Positions 1-7,055 of a stretch of 44,151 bases of DNA are shown piece after piece. Under the pieces are notes generated by a model. It was not told the origin of the DNA. It saw only the letters and a program-made list of their open reading frames with translations, and did no database searches. The stretch is from Clostridiaceae bacterium (lineage in GTDB: Bacteria; Bacillota; Clostridia; Acetivibrionales; DTU013). Made by a program: the position numbers and the translations under genes. The stretch's first letter is position 1. Each line of letters opens with the position of its first letter. Location: positions 1 through 44,151 of the forward strand of contig JAAYPO010000057.1 of NCBI GenBank assembly GCA_012519745.1, read 5' to 3'.

Positions 1-494
1 AATCCCCATTATATCTCATATGGAACAGTCTAGGGGTTTTCCCCGGCAGTCAGACCGCTTCTTAGCCTCTTTTGCAAATATGGTTTCAAACAGCGATAAT
101 GCTCTCATACCGGCCAGTAATCGTGCATCTGATCTATTATCCACCATACCCACTCAAGGCAGGCTACGCTGTTCGCAGCATCATACGATACCGCCTAACA
201 GGTTTAATCCCTGATCGTAGTCGATACACAGCGTCATGTCTTTGAGCAGGAGAAAATCTCCATACCCGTCTGTCATGATTCTGCTTTCTTCCACAAGTCA
301 GGGTCTCCACGGTAAAGGGGTCAACGCCTGCATGCCATTGCAGATCGCCCCTGAACCTTAACTCCCAGCATCGACCCACCGCTGGGCGCAGCAAGCCGAC
401 ACAAGGAACTTCATCGATATGCCCTTAAACGGATTTTTAGGCCCGTCTTCAGAAGCGGCAGTACTGACTAGAATACTGCGCCACCTTGTTTCGA
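1..494 (-). ncRNA. ole: Probable OLE RNA, 3' part cut by the window edge
   Basis: This stretch directly downstream of ispA has no convincing reading frame but is full of short perfect hairpins. Examples are GCAGTA/TACTGC (458-463 with 474-479), CCCAGC/GCTGGG (364-369 with 381-386) and CTGCA/TGCAG (328-332 with 339-343), the last nested in TCAGGG/CCCTGA (298-303 with 349-354). Others are GGAGA/TCTCC (249-261), TACGAT/ATCGTA (184-189 with 214-219) enclosing CAGG/CCTG, and GGGG/CCCC (33-44). The known OLE RNA is about 600 nt, occurs in anaerobic and extremophilic Firmicutes, and lies after ispA, near dxs and the gene for its membrane partner OapA, in nusB-xseA-xseB-ispA operons. That is exactly this context. 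The identification rests on location, size, lack of coding potential and structure; I could not align it to the family model. The 5' end is placed from a promoter at 501-529. Confidence 0.78.
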
Positions 495-500
495 ATTCTC

Positions 501-529
501 ATTATAACATATATGCGAAAACTGATAAA
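501..529 (-). promoter_or_regulatory. Sigma-A-like promoter for the OLE-type RNA
   Basis: On the minus strand TTTATC (529-524) is followed after 17 nt by a perfect TATAAT (506-501). The predicted transcript start is near 494, just ahead of the first hairpin of the structured RNA. It lies about 100 bp past the ispA stop, so the RNA could be made alone as well as by readthrough from the operon. The -35 matches consensus at only three of six bases. Confidence 0.5.
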
Positions 530-628
530 GAATTACTTAGGTCCTGTTTCACACCCTAAAAGACCTGGTGCTTTTTTATGTCGATTTATCACCGCAATAC
601 TTATCCAGGATACATGCAATGAGCTTCA

Positions 629-1519
629 TCAGTTGTCCCTGTCTCTTATGAATATTGCCAGATCCTTCAGAAATCCGGCTCTGTCCCCAAAGCATTTCAG
701 TGAATCCACTGCCTCTTGTATCATTTCATCGAGCAGCTCCGATGCCCTTTCTGCTCCGTACAGGGTAGCATATGTTGATTTATTTGATGCAGCATCGCTG
801 CCCGACGGCTTTCCCATCTGCTGGGAACTGCCGCTGACATCCATGATATCATCTTTGACCTGGAAGGCCAACCCTATATTTCGTGCATATTTGCCAAGGC
901 TTTCATATTCATCCGGCGTTGCCCCGCATATACTGGCTGCCGCAAGCACAGGAGCCTTTATCAATGCACCGGTCTTACATCTGTGCATATATTCGAGGGT
1001 CTCACCTGATACTCTCTTTCCTTCCGACTCCATATCGATGACCTGCCCAAGGATCATCCCTTCGGCGCCGGCGCCGGCCGCTATGACATTGATCGCCTGG
1101 GCATAGTTCTTTGTATACAGACTGTTTTTGACAACGTGGGTTATCATCAGCTCATATGCCTTGTTGAGCAAAGCATCTCCCGCCAGGATCGCCGTTGCTT
1201 CTCCAAAGACCTTGTGATTCGTAGGTATGCCCCTTCTGTAGTCATCGTCGTCCATAGCAGGCAGATCGTCATGTATAAGGGAATATGTATGTATCAGCTC
1301 TATCGCACAGGCAAAGACCATCACATCGTTGATGTCGCCCTTTAGCAGCTCACACACAGCAAGTGCGAGAACAGGGCGCAATCTTTTTCCTCCGGCTGCT
1401 ACGCTGTACTTCATCGCGTCATAGATGACTGCACCGGGACCCGCACCCGTTTTAACAATACCGTCCAGTGCAGCATTCACTGCCTTTACGTATCCGTTGT
1501 ATTTACTCTTAAAATCCAT
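629..1519 (-). CDS. ispA: Polyprenyl synthetase, farnesyl diphosphate synthase type
   Basis: This 296-aa protein should condense dimethylallyl and geranyl diphosphate with isopentenyl diphosphate to give farnesyl diphosphate, in the cytosol. Both aspartate-rich motifs are present: DDLPAMDDDD at about residues 84-93 and DDIMD at about 223-227. The substrate-binding GGKRLRP lies at about 43-49. Length is normal for short-chain trans-prenyl synthases. It follows xseB, as in many Firmicutes, but 92 bp separate the two and are filled by a palindromic repeat. The OLE-like RNA follows, matching the known ispA-OLE-dxs arrangement; dxs would lie outside the window. Product chain length cannot be proven from sequence, but context favours farnesyl diphosphate. 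Confidence 0.95.
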   Translation of the reverse strand: MDFKSKYNGYVKAVNAALDGIVKTGAGPGAVIYDAMKYSVAAGGKRLRPVLALAVCELLKGDINDVMVFACAIELIHTYSLIHDDLPAMDDDDYRRGIPTNHKVFGEATAILAGDALLNKAYELMITHVVKNSLYTKNYAQAINVIAAGAGAEGMILGQVIDMESEGKRVSGETLEYMHRCKTGALIKAPVLAAASICGATPDEYESLGKYARNIGLAFQVKDDIMDVSGSSQQMGKPSGSDAASNKSTYATLYGAERASELLDEMIQEAVDSLKCFGDRAGFLKDLAIFIRDRDN

Positions 1520-1529
1520 AGCATATGTA

Positions 1530-1606
1530 TGGTGACACTTCTTTGCAAGGGGTATTCCGGATTGTAAATCAGTAAACTGATTTGCAACGGGCGAGAAATG
1601 TCACCA
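1530..1606. repeat. Palindromic repeat element, copy A (TGGTGACA/TGTCACCA ends)
   Basis: This 77-bp element starts TGGTGACA and ends TGTCACCA. It has an internal stem (TGTAAATCAGT with ACTGATTTGCA) and the conserved stretch GGTATTCCGGATTG. Read on the minus strand it matches the elements at 24893-25031, with the same order of blocks (CCCGTTGCA, CAATCCGGAATACCCC). It fills almost the whole xseB-ispA gap and, when transcribed, would fold into a long hairpin. Confidence 0.8.
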
Positions 1607-1611
1607 ATGTC

Positions 1612-1836
1612 CTATACGGACAACTCCTTTTCTGTTATTCCGTTTTCGCCTTCGATGAGCATGGTTATGCTTCTTTCAGCTTCATCAAGCTTTTTGTTGC
1701 AGTACTTCGTCAGTTCGACGCCTCTCTTGAAAAAGCCTATGGACTCATCCAGCGTCAGCTCTCCTTTTTCTAGCCTCTTAACAATTCCTTCCAGCTCGGC
1801 CATCGCCTGCTCGAATGTGATTCCTTCACTGTTCAT
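1612..1836 (-). CDS. xseB: Exodeoxyribonuclease VII small subunit
   Basis: XseB joins XseA to form exonuclease VII, which degrades single-stranded DNA from both ends. The 74-aa helical protein carries the family pattern FEQAMAELEGIVKRLEKGEL followed by LDESIGFFKRG. I start it at the ATG preceded by AAGGGGG at a 6-nt distance; this start overlaps the xseA stop by 11 bp and implies translational coupling. A longer frame opening at 1857 would put the start far inside xseA without a good ribosome site. A palindromic repeat directly follows the stop. Confidence 0.93.
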   Translation of the reverse strand: MNSEGITFEQAMAELEGIVKRLEKGELTLDESIGFFKRGVELTKYCNKKLDEAERSITMLIEGENGITEKELSV

Positions 1837-3049
1837 TTTCATCCCCCTTGATACCATCTACAGTACAGTCCAGCTTTCCATCTGTCAGACTTATTTCAAG
1901 TCTTTGCCCCAGACTGACGGAATGCACCGATTTTATCAGAGTATCGTCCTTTTCAGACCTGATTATACAATAGCCCCTTGCCAGCGAACTGAGCGGACTG
2001 AGTGAATCCAGCTGTGCCGCCAGCAGAGAGAGTTTGTTCCTTTGATCGATCTTCAGAGCCTCCAGTGCCTTCTCCATATACCTCTTTTGCACATCCAGCA
2101 GCATCCTGCTCTGATAGATCCTGTTATACGGCTGCTTGAAGGCTGTGCTTCCTTCGAGCCTCTTCAGTGAAAGCCTTTCCATGGATGTCTTTTTATTTAT
2201 TGCATTTCTCAGCCGCATTTTCAACCCGTCCAGCCTGTTTTCCATCACAGCCCTCTCAGGCATGGCGATCTCTGCTGCTGCAGAAGGAGTGGGTGCTCTG
2301 ACGTCTGCCACAAAATCGCAGATGGTGTAGTCGGTTTCGTGACCCACTGCCGAGATCACCGGAATATGTGATCCATATATGCTTCTTGCAACGATCTCCT
2401 CATTGAATGGCCACAGGTCTTCAAGAGATCCGCCTCCCCGGCCGACAATGATCACATCCACATTATCAAGCTCATTGAACCGCCCGATGGCTGCAGCTAT
2501 CTGGCCTGCCGCCTGTTCTCCCTGGACCTGCACCGGGTAGAGCTTGATATTCACATTATAGAACCTTCTGCTCAGTACATTGATTATGTCTCTTATCACA
2601 GCACCGGTGGAGGAGGTGACAACTCCTATTGAACGCGGTATATATGGCAGCTTCTTTTTCTTTTCCGCATCGAACAGACCTTCTGCGGCAAGCTTGTTTT
2701 TCAGCTTCTCATATGCGATATAAAGAGCGCCTATCCCGTCAGGCTGCATTTCCTCTGCATACAATTGGTACTGTCCGTCCCGTTCAAAAACAGAAATGTA
2801 ACCTCTTATGATGACCTTCATGCCATCTTCAGGCATAAAAGCCACCGAGGATGCATTGGATCTGAACATAACACATCTCAGAAGTGATTTTTCATCCTTC
2901 AGCGTAAAATAAAAATGACCGGAATAGTGGTTCTTGAAATTCGATATTTCGCCCTTCACCCACAATCCGGAGAGTATGACATCCTTTGCTACAAGCTCCT
3001 TTATATATCTATTGAGTTCGGAGACAGTAAGTGCGCTCATTTTGGGCAT
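1826..3049 (-). CDS. xseA: Exodeoxyribonuclease VII large subunit
   Basis: This is the catalytic subunit of exonuclease VII, about 407 aa and normal for the family. The N-terminal OB-fold (ALTVSELNRYIK, LWVKGEISNFK, GHFYFTLKDE) binds single-stranded DNA. The middle catalytic domain shows GVVTSSTGAVIRDI, VDVIIVGRGGGSLEDLWPFN and PVISAVGHETDYTICDFVAD, all hallmark motifs. The C-terminal half is predicted coiled coil for XseB binding. The ATG at 3049 is chosen, but a TTG at 3058 overlapping the nusB stop and an ATG at 3040 are also possible, and no strong ribosome site decides. folD, often found between nusB and xseA, is absent here. Confidence 0.95.
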   Translation of the reverse strand: MPKMSALTVSELNRYIKELVAKDVILSGLWVKGEISNFKNHYSGHFYFTLKDEKSLLRCVMFRSNASSVAFMPEDGMKVIIRGYISVFERDGQYQLYAEEMQPDGIGALYIAYEKLKNKLAAEGLFDAEKKKKLPYIPRSIGVVTSSTGAVIRDIINVLSRRFYNVNIKLYPVQVQGEQAAGQIAAAIGRFNELDNVDVIIVGRGGGSLEDLWPFNEEIVARSIYGSHIPVISAVGHETDYTICDFVADVRAPTPSAAAEIAMPERAVMENRLDGLKMRLRNAINKKTSMERLSLKRLEGSTAFKQPYNRIYQSRMLLDVQKRYMEKALEALKIDQRNKLSLLAAQLDSLSPLSSLARGYCIIRSEKDDTLIKSVHSVSLGQRLEISLTDGKLDCTVDGIKGDENEQ

Positions 3050-3054
3050 GATAT

Positions 3055-3498
3055 TCAACCGCCGTTTTTCTGTGCTTCCGTATCGGAATCACTGATATTT
3101 GGATCAATGGAAGAAATCTTGCTCAGTATGCCGTTTATAAATGAGCCTGCTTCCTCACCGCTGTAACGCTTTGCCAGCTCCACCGCCTCATTTACCGACA
3201 CATTGTAAGGGATATCGCTTCTGAAGCAGATCTCGTATATGCTCAGGCGCATAATGGACAGATCGATTTTTGATATCCTGCTTATTTTCCATCCCTTGGA
3301 ATGCTTTTCTATCAAATTGCTGATGGATTCATTATTTGCAAAAACACCATCGATGATATCGTTTATGTATGCCTTGTCATTGGGAGCCAGCGAATTCTCT
3401 TCAAAGAAACGCTCCTTTTGAGCTTCCCGGTCATCCTTCTGTATTTCCAACTGGTATAACAGCTTCATAGCCATCTCTCTGGAGGCTCTGCGTCCCAT
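3055..3498 (-). CDS. nusB: Transcription antitermination factor NusB
   Basis: This 147-aa all-helical protein binds boxA RNA with NusE (ribosomal protein S10) and supports antitermination in rRNA operons. The N-terminus MGRRASREMAMKLLYQLEI and the later RYSGEEAGSFINGILSKI block, which in the family reads K-[FY]-x(6)-FVNG(V/I)L, identify it. The start follows a strong AAGGAGG site. It heads the nusB-xseA-xseB-ispA run and touches xseA, which argues for one transcript. Confidence 0.95.
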   Translation of the reverse strand: MGRRASREMAMKLLYQLEIQKDDREAQKERFFEENSLAPNDKAYINDIIDGVFANNESISNLIEKHSKGWKISRISKIDLSIMRLSIYEICFRSDIPYNVSVNEAVELAKRYSGEEAGSFINGILSKISSIDPNISDSDTEAQKNGG

Positions 3499-3559
3499 TG
3501 TTTATCCTCCTTATATCATAACACCCTTGCTGCAGACACCGGCGGATACCTCACCATGG

Positions 3560-3790
3560 TTATCGATATGTCCCCGGCGGCAAGACCCTGTCAAGCAGGT
3601 TTTTTATGTAATTCTTGTCCTCGTGCATTCTTTTTCCAATATAATAACCCAGGCCCGTCAATATTGCAATAAAAAGCACCTTCAGAAAGCCGAGCACCAA
3701 TATGAGCACGGCCAGCAGAAAACCGATGGCCGCTCCCTTGATAGCGCCCTTGTGTTTTATATAGTATGCCAGCAGCTTTTCTGTATTCAT
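3560..3790 (-). CDS. DUF2273 small membrane protein
   Basis: This 76-aa protein has one long or two short hydrophobic segments (about residues 15-50: GAAIGFLLAVLILVLGF, then VLFIAILTGLGYYIG) and a basic C-terminal tail. It matches the DUF2273 pattern of small membrane proteins encoded beside Asp23 and AmaP genes in Firmicutes. The start follows GGAGG. It lies 11 bp after amaP, so the two are probably co-transcribed. The family's molecular role is unknown; a part in anchoring Asp23 at the membrane is inferred from the neighbours. Confidence 0.85.
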   Translation of the reverse strand: MNTEKLLAYYIKHKGAIKGAAIGFLLAVLILVLGFLKVLFIAILTGLGYYIGKRMHEDKNYIKNLLDRVLPPGTYR

Positions 3791-3801
3791 ACCTAGCCTC
3801 C

Positions 3802-4362
3802 TTACTCCACTCTTGGCTTATATGTGACACCGGAGTAGATGCTGTCGACTATGACCCTTACATTCCTGACAGTTATGCCTGACGCATCCTCCACCGACTT
3901 TTTCACACATCCCTGCACCTCTTCGGAAATGACGGGTATACTGATATCAGGCATCACTACGACCCTCACCTCTATATCCACTCCATCATCTGCTTTTTTG
4001 ACCAGCGTCTTGGACTCCTTTATGCCATTTGACCTTTTACATGCATTGATTGCTATGTTTTCGATGGAATTAAGGGATATCCTTATTTCCCCAATATTAG
4101 TATGTTTACTGACAGCCTTTTTATCCTTGCCGCTTCTGACGCCTGATAAAAGAAACATGATGCTCAGTGCGAAAAACAGCAGGGCTGTGACGAATACGGC
4201 AACTCTAAGCGCCGTGGCATTATCTGTGGATATGACATGTATTATGCTCTCTGATATATCGACAAAGGCCTGGGGAACAATGACCACATACATCGCGAAT
4301 GCGGAAAACACTGCAAGGCAGAAAGCATATACAGCCAGCAGTACTCTGAAGAGAATTTTCAT
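3802..4362 (-). CDS. amaP: Alkaline shock response membrane anchor protein AmaP
   Basis: The 186-aa protein has two N-terminal membrane helices (about residues 5-32 and 51-72) followed by a cytosolic Asp23-like domain. AmaP proteins tether Asp23 to the membrane, and the asp23 gene is immediately upstream. Its C-terminal domain resembles the Asp23 fold (IEVRVVVMPDISIPVISEEV, then VRNVRVIVDSI). A terminator and a possible promoter lie between asp23 and this gene, so it can be expressed separately. GAGGGGTGG precedes the ATG by about 11 nt. Confidence 0.85.
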   Translation of the reverse strand: MKILFRVLLAVYAFCLAVFSAFAMYVVIVPQAFVDISESIIHVISTDNATALRVAVFVTALLFFALSIMFLLSGVRSGKDKKAVSKHTNIGEIRISLNSIENIAINACKRSNGIKESKTLVKKADDGVDIEVRVVVMPDISIPVISEEVQGCVKKSVEDASGITVRNVRVIVDSIYSGVTYKPRVE

Positions 4363-4429
4363 TTACCATACCACCCCTCATTATTTTTTCATCTTTTGTT
4401 GAATCGATCCCTTTATTATTATTATTAAC

Positions 4430-4458
4430 ATTATAGTTTATTTTCCCAAAAAAATAAA
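4430..4458 (-). promoter_or_regulatory. Possible promoter for amaP
   Basis: On the minus strand a perfect TATAAT (4435-4430) follows, after 17 nt, a weak TTTATT box that overlaps the asp23 terminator. It would drive amaP, DUF2273 and perhaps nusB onward. The weak -35 keeps this uncertain. Confidence 0.4.
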
Positions 4459-4474
4459 CCCTGACGGGTTTATT
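4448..4474 (-). terminator. Intrinsic terminator after asp23
   Basis: On the minus strand AATAAACCC-GTCA-GGGTTTATT forms a 9-bp stem with a 4-nt loop, followed by a run of T. It lies 14 bp after the asp23 stop and separates it from amaP. Confidence 0.85.
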
Positions 4475-4487
4475 ATCAAATACGTAT

Positions 4488-4892
4488 TTATTTTGTCCTT
4501 GTCTGTTCTTCCAACAATTCTTTTTTATGTTCCTTCTCTATATTCACACCCTGAATATGTATATTGACTTCCACCACATTCAAGCCCGTCATATCCTCCA
4601 CGGCATTCTTGACTCTCTCCTGTATATTCCATGCCACCTCCGGTATACGGTAGCCATACTCGACGATTATAAACAGATCGATTGCCGCCTCTTTTTCTCC
4701 TACCTCGACCTTCACACCTTTAGAAAGGTTCTTTCTTCCAAGGGCTTCAGCTATGCCCCCCGCTATGCCTCCGCTCATGGAAGTAACACCGGGGACCTCC
4801 ATTGCTGCTATACCGGCAATGATTGCCACCACCTCGTCGGTAATCTTTATGGTCCCTATATCATTGACTACGCTTTGAACATTCTCTTCCAT
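4488..4892 (-). CDS. Asp23/Gls24 family envelope stress protein (YqhY-like)
   Basis: This 134-aa cytosolic protein shows the Asp23 signature: DIGTIKITDEVVAIIAGIAA, then VPGVTSMSGGIAGGIAE, a central GVKVEVGEKEAAIDLFIIVEYG strand pair and the tail VVEVNIHIQGV. Family members are abundant, membrane-associated through AmaP and linked to envelope stress; YqhY of Bacillus affects acetyl-CoA carboxylase. Here the usual accB-accC neighbours are missing, while the spoIIIA operon upstream and nusB downstream keep the conserved order. A near-consensus promoter precedes it and a terminator follows, so it may be a single-gene unit. Confidence 0.92.
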   Translation of the reverse strand: MEENVQSVVNDIGTIKITDEVVAIIAGIAAMEVPGVTSMSGGIAGGIAEALGRKNLSKGVKVEVGEKEAAIDLFIIVEYGYRIPEVAWNIQERVKNAVEDMTGLNVVEVNIHIQGVNIEKEHKKELLEEQTRTK

Positions 4893-4926
4893 ATCTTACC
4901 TCCATAGGCTTATTAGTGTATAAAAT

Positions 4927-4955
4927 ATTATAACACTTTAACTGCAATGTGTAAA
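4927..4955 (-). promoter_or_regulatory. Sigma-A promoter of the asp23 gene
   Basis: TTTACA (4955-4950), a 17-nt spacer and a perfect TATAAT (4932-4927) on the minus strand precede the gene by about 35 bp. This is one of the best promoter matches in the window. Confidence 0.8.
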
Positions 4956-4971
4956 ATGGATGCAAACAACA

Positions 4972-5004
4972 ATTTGCGACATATCTGCATGATACACCGC
5001 AAAT
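4972..5004 (-). terminator. Possible terminator after spoIIIAH
   Basis: On the minus strand ATTTGCG and CGCAAAT form a 7-bp stem with a 19-nt loop, followed by TGTTGTTT. The long loop and interrupted T run make it weak, but it sits where the spoIIIA operon should end. Confidence 0.4.
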
Positions 5005-5024
5005 CACTATGAAAGCTTATATTT

Positions 5025-5612
5025 TCAGAACATCGTCCTGATATGTATGTCAGCTACATCCACATCAGCCTGTCTTGTAACTATGTCTGTGATCTGAGCT
5101 GTCTGAGCAGTGGAAAGGCTCGGTGTCTTAATGATTATATCTATGCTTCCGTTATCGGCAAACAGAATAAAGCTTTCTTCAAACCCCATCTTATTGATCA
5201 GTGTCTCGATCCTGGTTTCCTTTTCTGTGTTTTCAACCATTGCCATCATTTTGATGTGGGCTTCATCCTTTATCTGGGTGCTTGCATTGATATCCTCTGT
5301 TATGGACTTTAATGATTCGGCAGCCTCGCTCCTGCTTTGTTCCTTGTCCATTCTGGCCTGTACAAAGTAATCATTTGCTATTTTTGATGCGGTCACATTC
5401 GTCTGTTCGTCCATATCCTCGGAGAAGTCCGCTCCAGCTGCTTCAAATCCCTCATTGTAGATCTCATTGTCCACATACACAGCCTCGCCCAGCTTCCCCT
5501 CAGCATCCGCTGCCGTGCTGCCCTGCCTGTAGCTGTACTGCAGGTAGCCTGCTACTACTATCAGAAGTATCAGCGCTAAAATGACTATCTGCTTTCTTTT
5601 AAATACCATCAT
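5025..5612 (-). CDS. spoIIIAH: Stage III sporulation protein AH
   Basis: SpoIIIAH is the mother-cell component whose outer domain pairs with forespore SpoIIQ to form the engulfment feeding channel. The 195-aa protein has an N-terminal membrane helix (after MMVFKRKQ, about residues 8-25), an acidic linker, and a C-terminal YscJ/FliF-like ring domain with KMMAMVENTEKETRIETLI and SIDIIIKTPSLSTAQTAQI. I start it at the first of two ATGs after AAGGGGG; an upstream extension to 5669 has no ribosome site. It is the last gene of the spoIIIA operon. Confidence 0.93.
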   Translation of the reverse strand: MMVFKRKQIVILALILLIVVAGYLQYSYRQGSTAADAEGKLGEAVYVDNEIYNEGFEAAGADFSEDMDEQTNVTASKIANDYFVQARMDKEQSRSEAAESLKSITEDINASTQIKDEAHIKMMAMVENTEKETRIETLINKMGFEESFILFADNGSIDIIIKTPSLSTAQTAQITDIVTRQADVDVADIHIRTMF

Positions 5613-5725
5613 CACTCTGCCCCCTTCATGAAACATGCAATTGTTTTTTACATTTTTTGTCCATCTCAATAAATAATATATTCACGTCACTGATTGTTTA
5701 TAACGCATCTGTTCAAAAGAAAAAA

Positions 5726-6337
5726 TCACTTTTTCCTCTGGATGACCTTCACCTTGTGCATTGGAACATCCAGAACCACAGTCACCGCATTGCATATCCT
5801 GTCCCTGACTTCGACGTTCTCAGCGCCTTCAGCCACGACCAGGACCCCTTTTACCTCCGGCTCCAGCTGTTTGAGTACCACAGGACGCTTCCCCCCTGAT
5901 GCAGAGTCCTCATAGGCAATAGCGCTTTCATATTCCTCCTCTCTCATTTTTCTCTCACCGCCTTCGCTGTCACTCTCTTCGGTGCTGCTGATCCCCTTTT
6001 TTATGTCATAGGCAGGTACATATTCCCTGGAGGCCGAGTATGTTATCATCACATCGACCTTTCCGACTCCCTGGATCTGTGACAGAAGGGATTTCAGTCT
6101 GATTTCCAGAGCATCCCCGGCATCTGCAGTCCTGTTTTCCTCTGTCTCCTCCACGCTTCCGCCCTGCCGGAAAGGTGGGTCCTCACTGCCTTTTCCGGGG
6201 CGCAGCAGTACTGAGCCCGCGATTATGATGATTACTCCTATTATTATCACAACAGCGGTGTTCTCGATGAGCTTTTTTCGGTCCTGGCCTGCGATCCAAT
6301 CCTTTATTTTCTTAATGATGCCGTTGATTAATTCCAT
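5726..6337 (-). CDS. spoIIIAG: Stage III sporulation protein AG
   Basis: SpoIIIAG forms a large ring in the intermembrane space of the engulfed forespore. The 203-aa protein has a short cytosolic start, one membrane helix (about residues 28-47, rich in V and I) and a soluble domain with the family motif LKSLLSQIQGVGKVDVMITY and the end GVLVVAEGAENVEVRDRI. The ATG at 6337 lies just after the spoIIIAF stop with GAGGTGAGG in front; a GTG at 6346 overlapping that stop is less likely. Confidence 0.93.
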   Translation of the reverse strand: MELINGIIKKIKDWIAGQDRKKLIENTAVVIIIGVIIIIAGSVLLRPGKGSEDPPFRQGGSVEETEENRTADAGDALEIRLKSLLSQIQGVGKVDVMITYSASREYVPAYDIKKGISSTEESDSEGGERKMREEEYESAIAYEDSASGGKRPVVLKQLEPEVKGVLVVAEGAENVEVRDRICNAVTVVLDVPMHKVKVIQRKK

Positions 6338-6342
6338 TTTCC

Positions 6343-7047
6343 TCACCTCTGTATCTGTTTGACAATTATACTTCCGGTCTCAACTCCAAAAATCTCTTCG
6401 ATCCTTTCAGTCAGGCGCCTTTCCAATCCGGCGTCATATACAGTGCTGCCGGAGTCGTCTCCGTCCATCCCTCCGGTCCTGATGCTTTCGATCCTGTCAA
6501 CTTTTATAGTGCCTTCCCTGGCGCTGTCGTCTTTGCGGGGAGCAGTGCTGTCCATTGAAGCCGGCTTGCTGTCTCCATTGGAGCCGGCTTTTGTATCGGC
6601 TCCGGCATTTCCTCTCATGTACACAGTTATATAGATCCTTTTTATCTCTCCGAAGTATTCCGAATCATGGTCCTCGTTGATAATGACATCTGCCTGCGCA
6701 TCCTTCACTCCCTCCACTTCCTTTGCGCTTTGTGTGATCTGCTCTATGATGCGCCTGCGGTACAGCTCCGTCGTCTGCCTTAGCTGCTCTTCCTCCAGAA
6801 GCTTGCTGGCTTTTTCGATCTCCCTCCTATCGATATTTCCGGCTGCTGCTGTCTGAGCCGCTGAAAAATCGAAATTTTGCCCAAACAGACCTGTTAAAGG
6901 TTCGATTATCACGATTATCAATATCGTACCTGTCAAAAGGTTGACATACTTTTTCATCCTGCCTCTCGGAAGCAGCATTTCAACGATCACTACAAACAAA
7001 ACCATCATTACGATGTTGACTGTCCAGTCCTTGATAAAACCCAGCAT
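6343..7047 (-). CDS. spoIIIAF: Stage III sporulation protein AF
   Basis: The 234-aa protein has two N-terminal membrane helices (about residues 8-26 and 36-54, including LLTGTILIIVIIEPLTGLFG) and a soluble domain that resembles other SpoIIIA ring proteins. The end LTERIEEIFGVETGSIIV is typical. A low-complexity Gly/Ser/Asp segment occupies about residues 145-185. It is part of the mother-cell complex needed for late forespore gene expression. It starts 9 bp after spoIIIAE. Confidence 0.92.
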   Translation of the reverse strand: MLGFIKDWTVNIVMMVLFVVIVEMLLPRGRMKKYVNLLTGTILIIVIIEPLTGLFGQNFDFSAAQTAAAGNIDRREIEKASKLLEEEQLRQTTELYRRRIIEQITQSAKEVEGVKDAQADVIINEDHDSEYFGEIKRIYITVYMRGNAGADTKAGSNGDSKPASMDSTAPRKDDSAREGTIKVDRIESIRTGGMDGDDSGSTVYDAGLERRLTERIEEIFGVETGSIIVKQIQR

Positions 7048-7055
7048 AGCATCTC

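Noticed and set aside
20-394. Short frames on both strands at the left edge
   Set aside because: They lack ribosome sites and family-like composition, and overlap the hairpins of the structured RNA.
486-1106. 206-aa frame on the plus strand
   Set aside because: It is the antisense shadow of ispA, which has full catalytic motifs on the minus strand.
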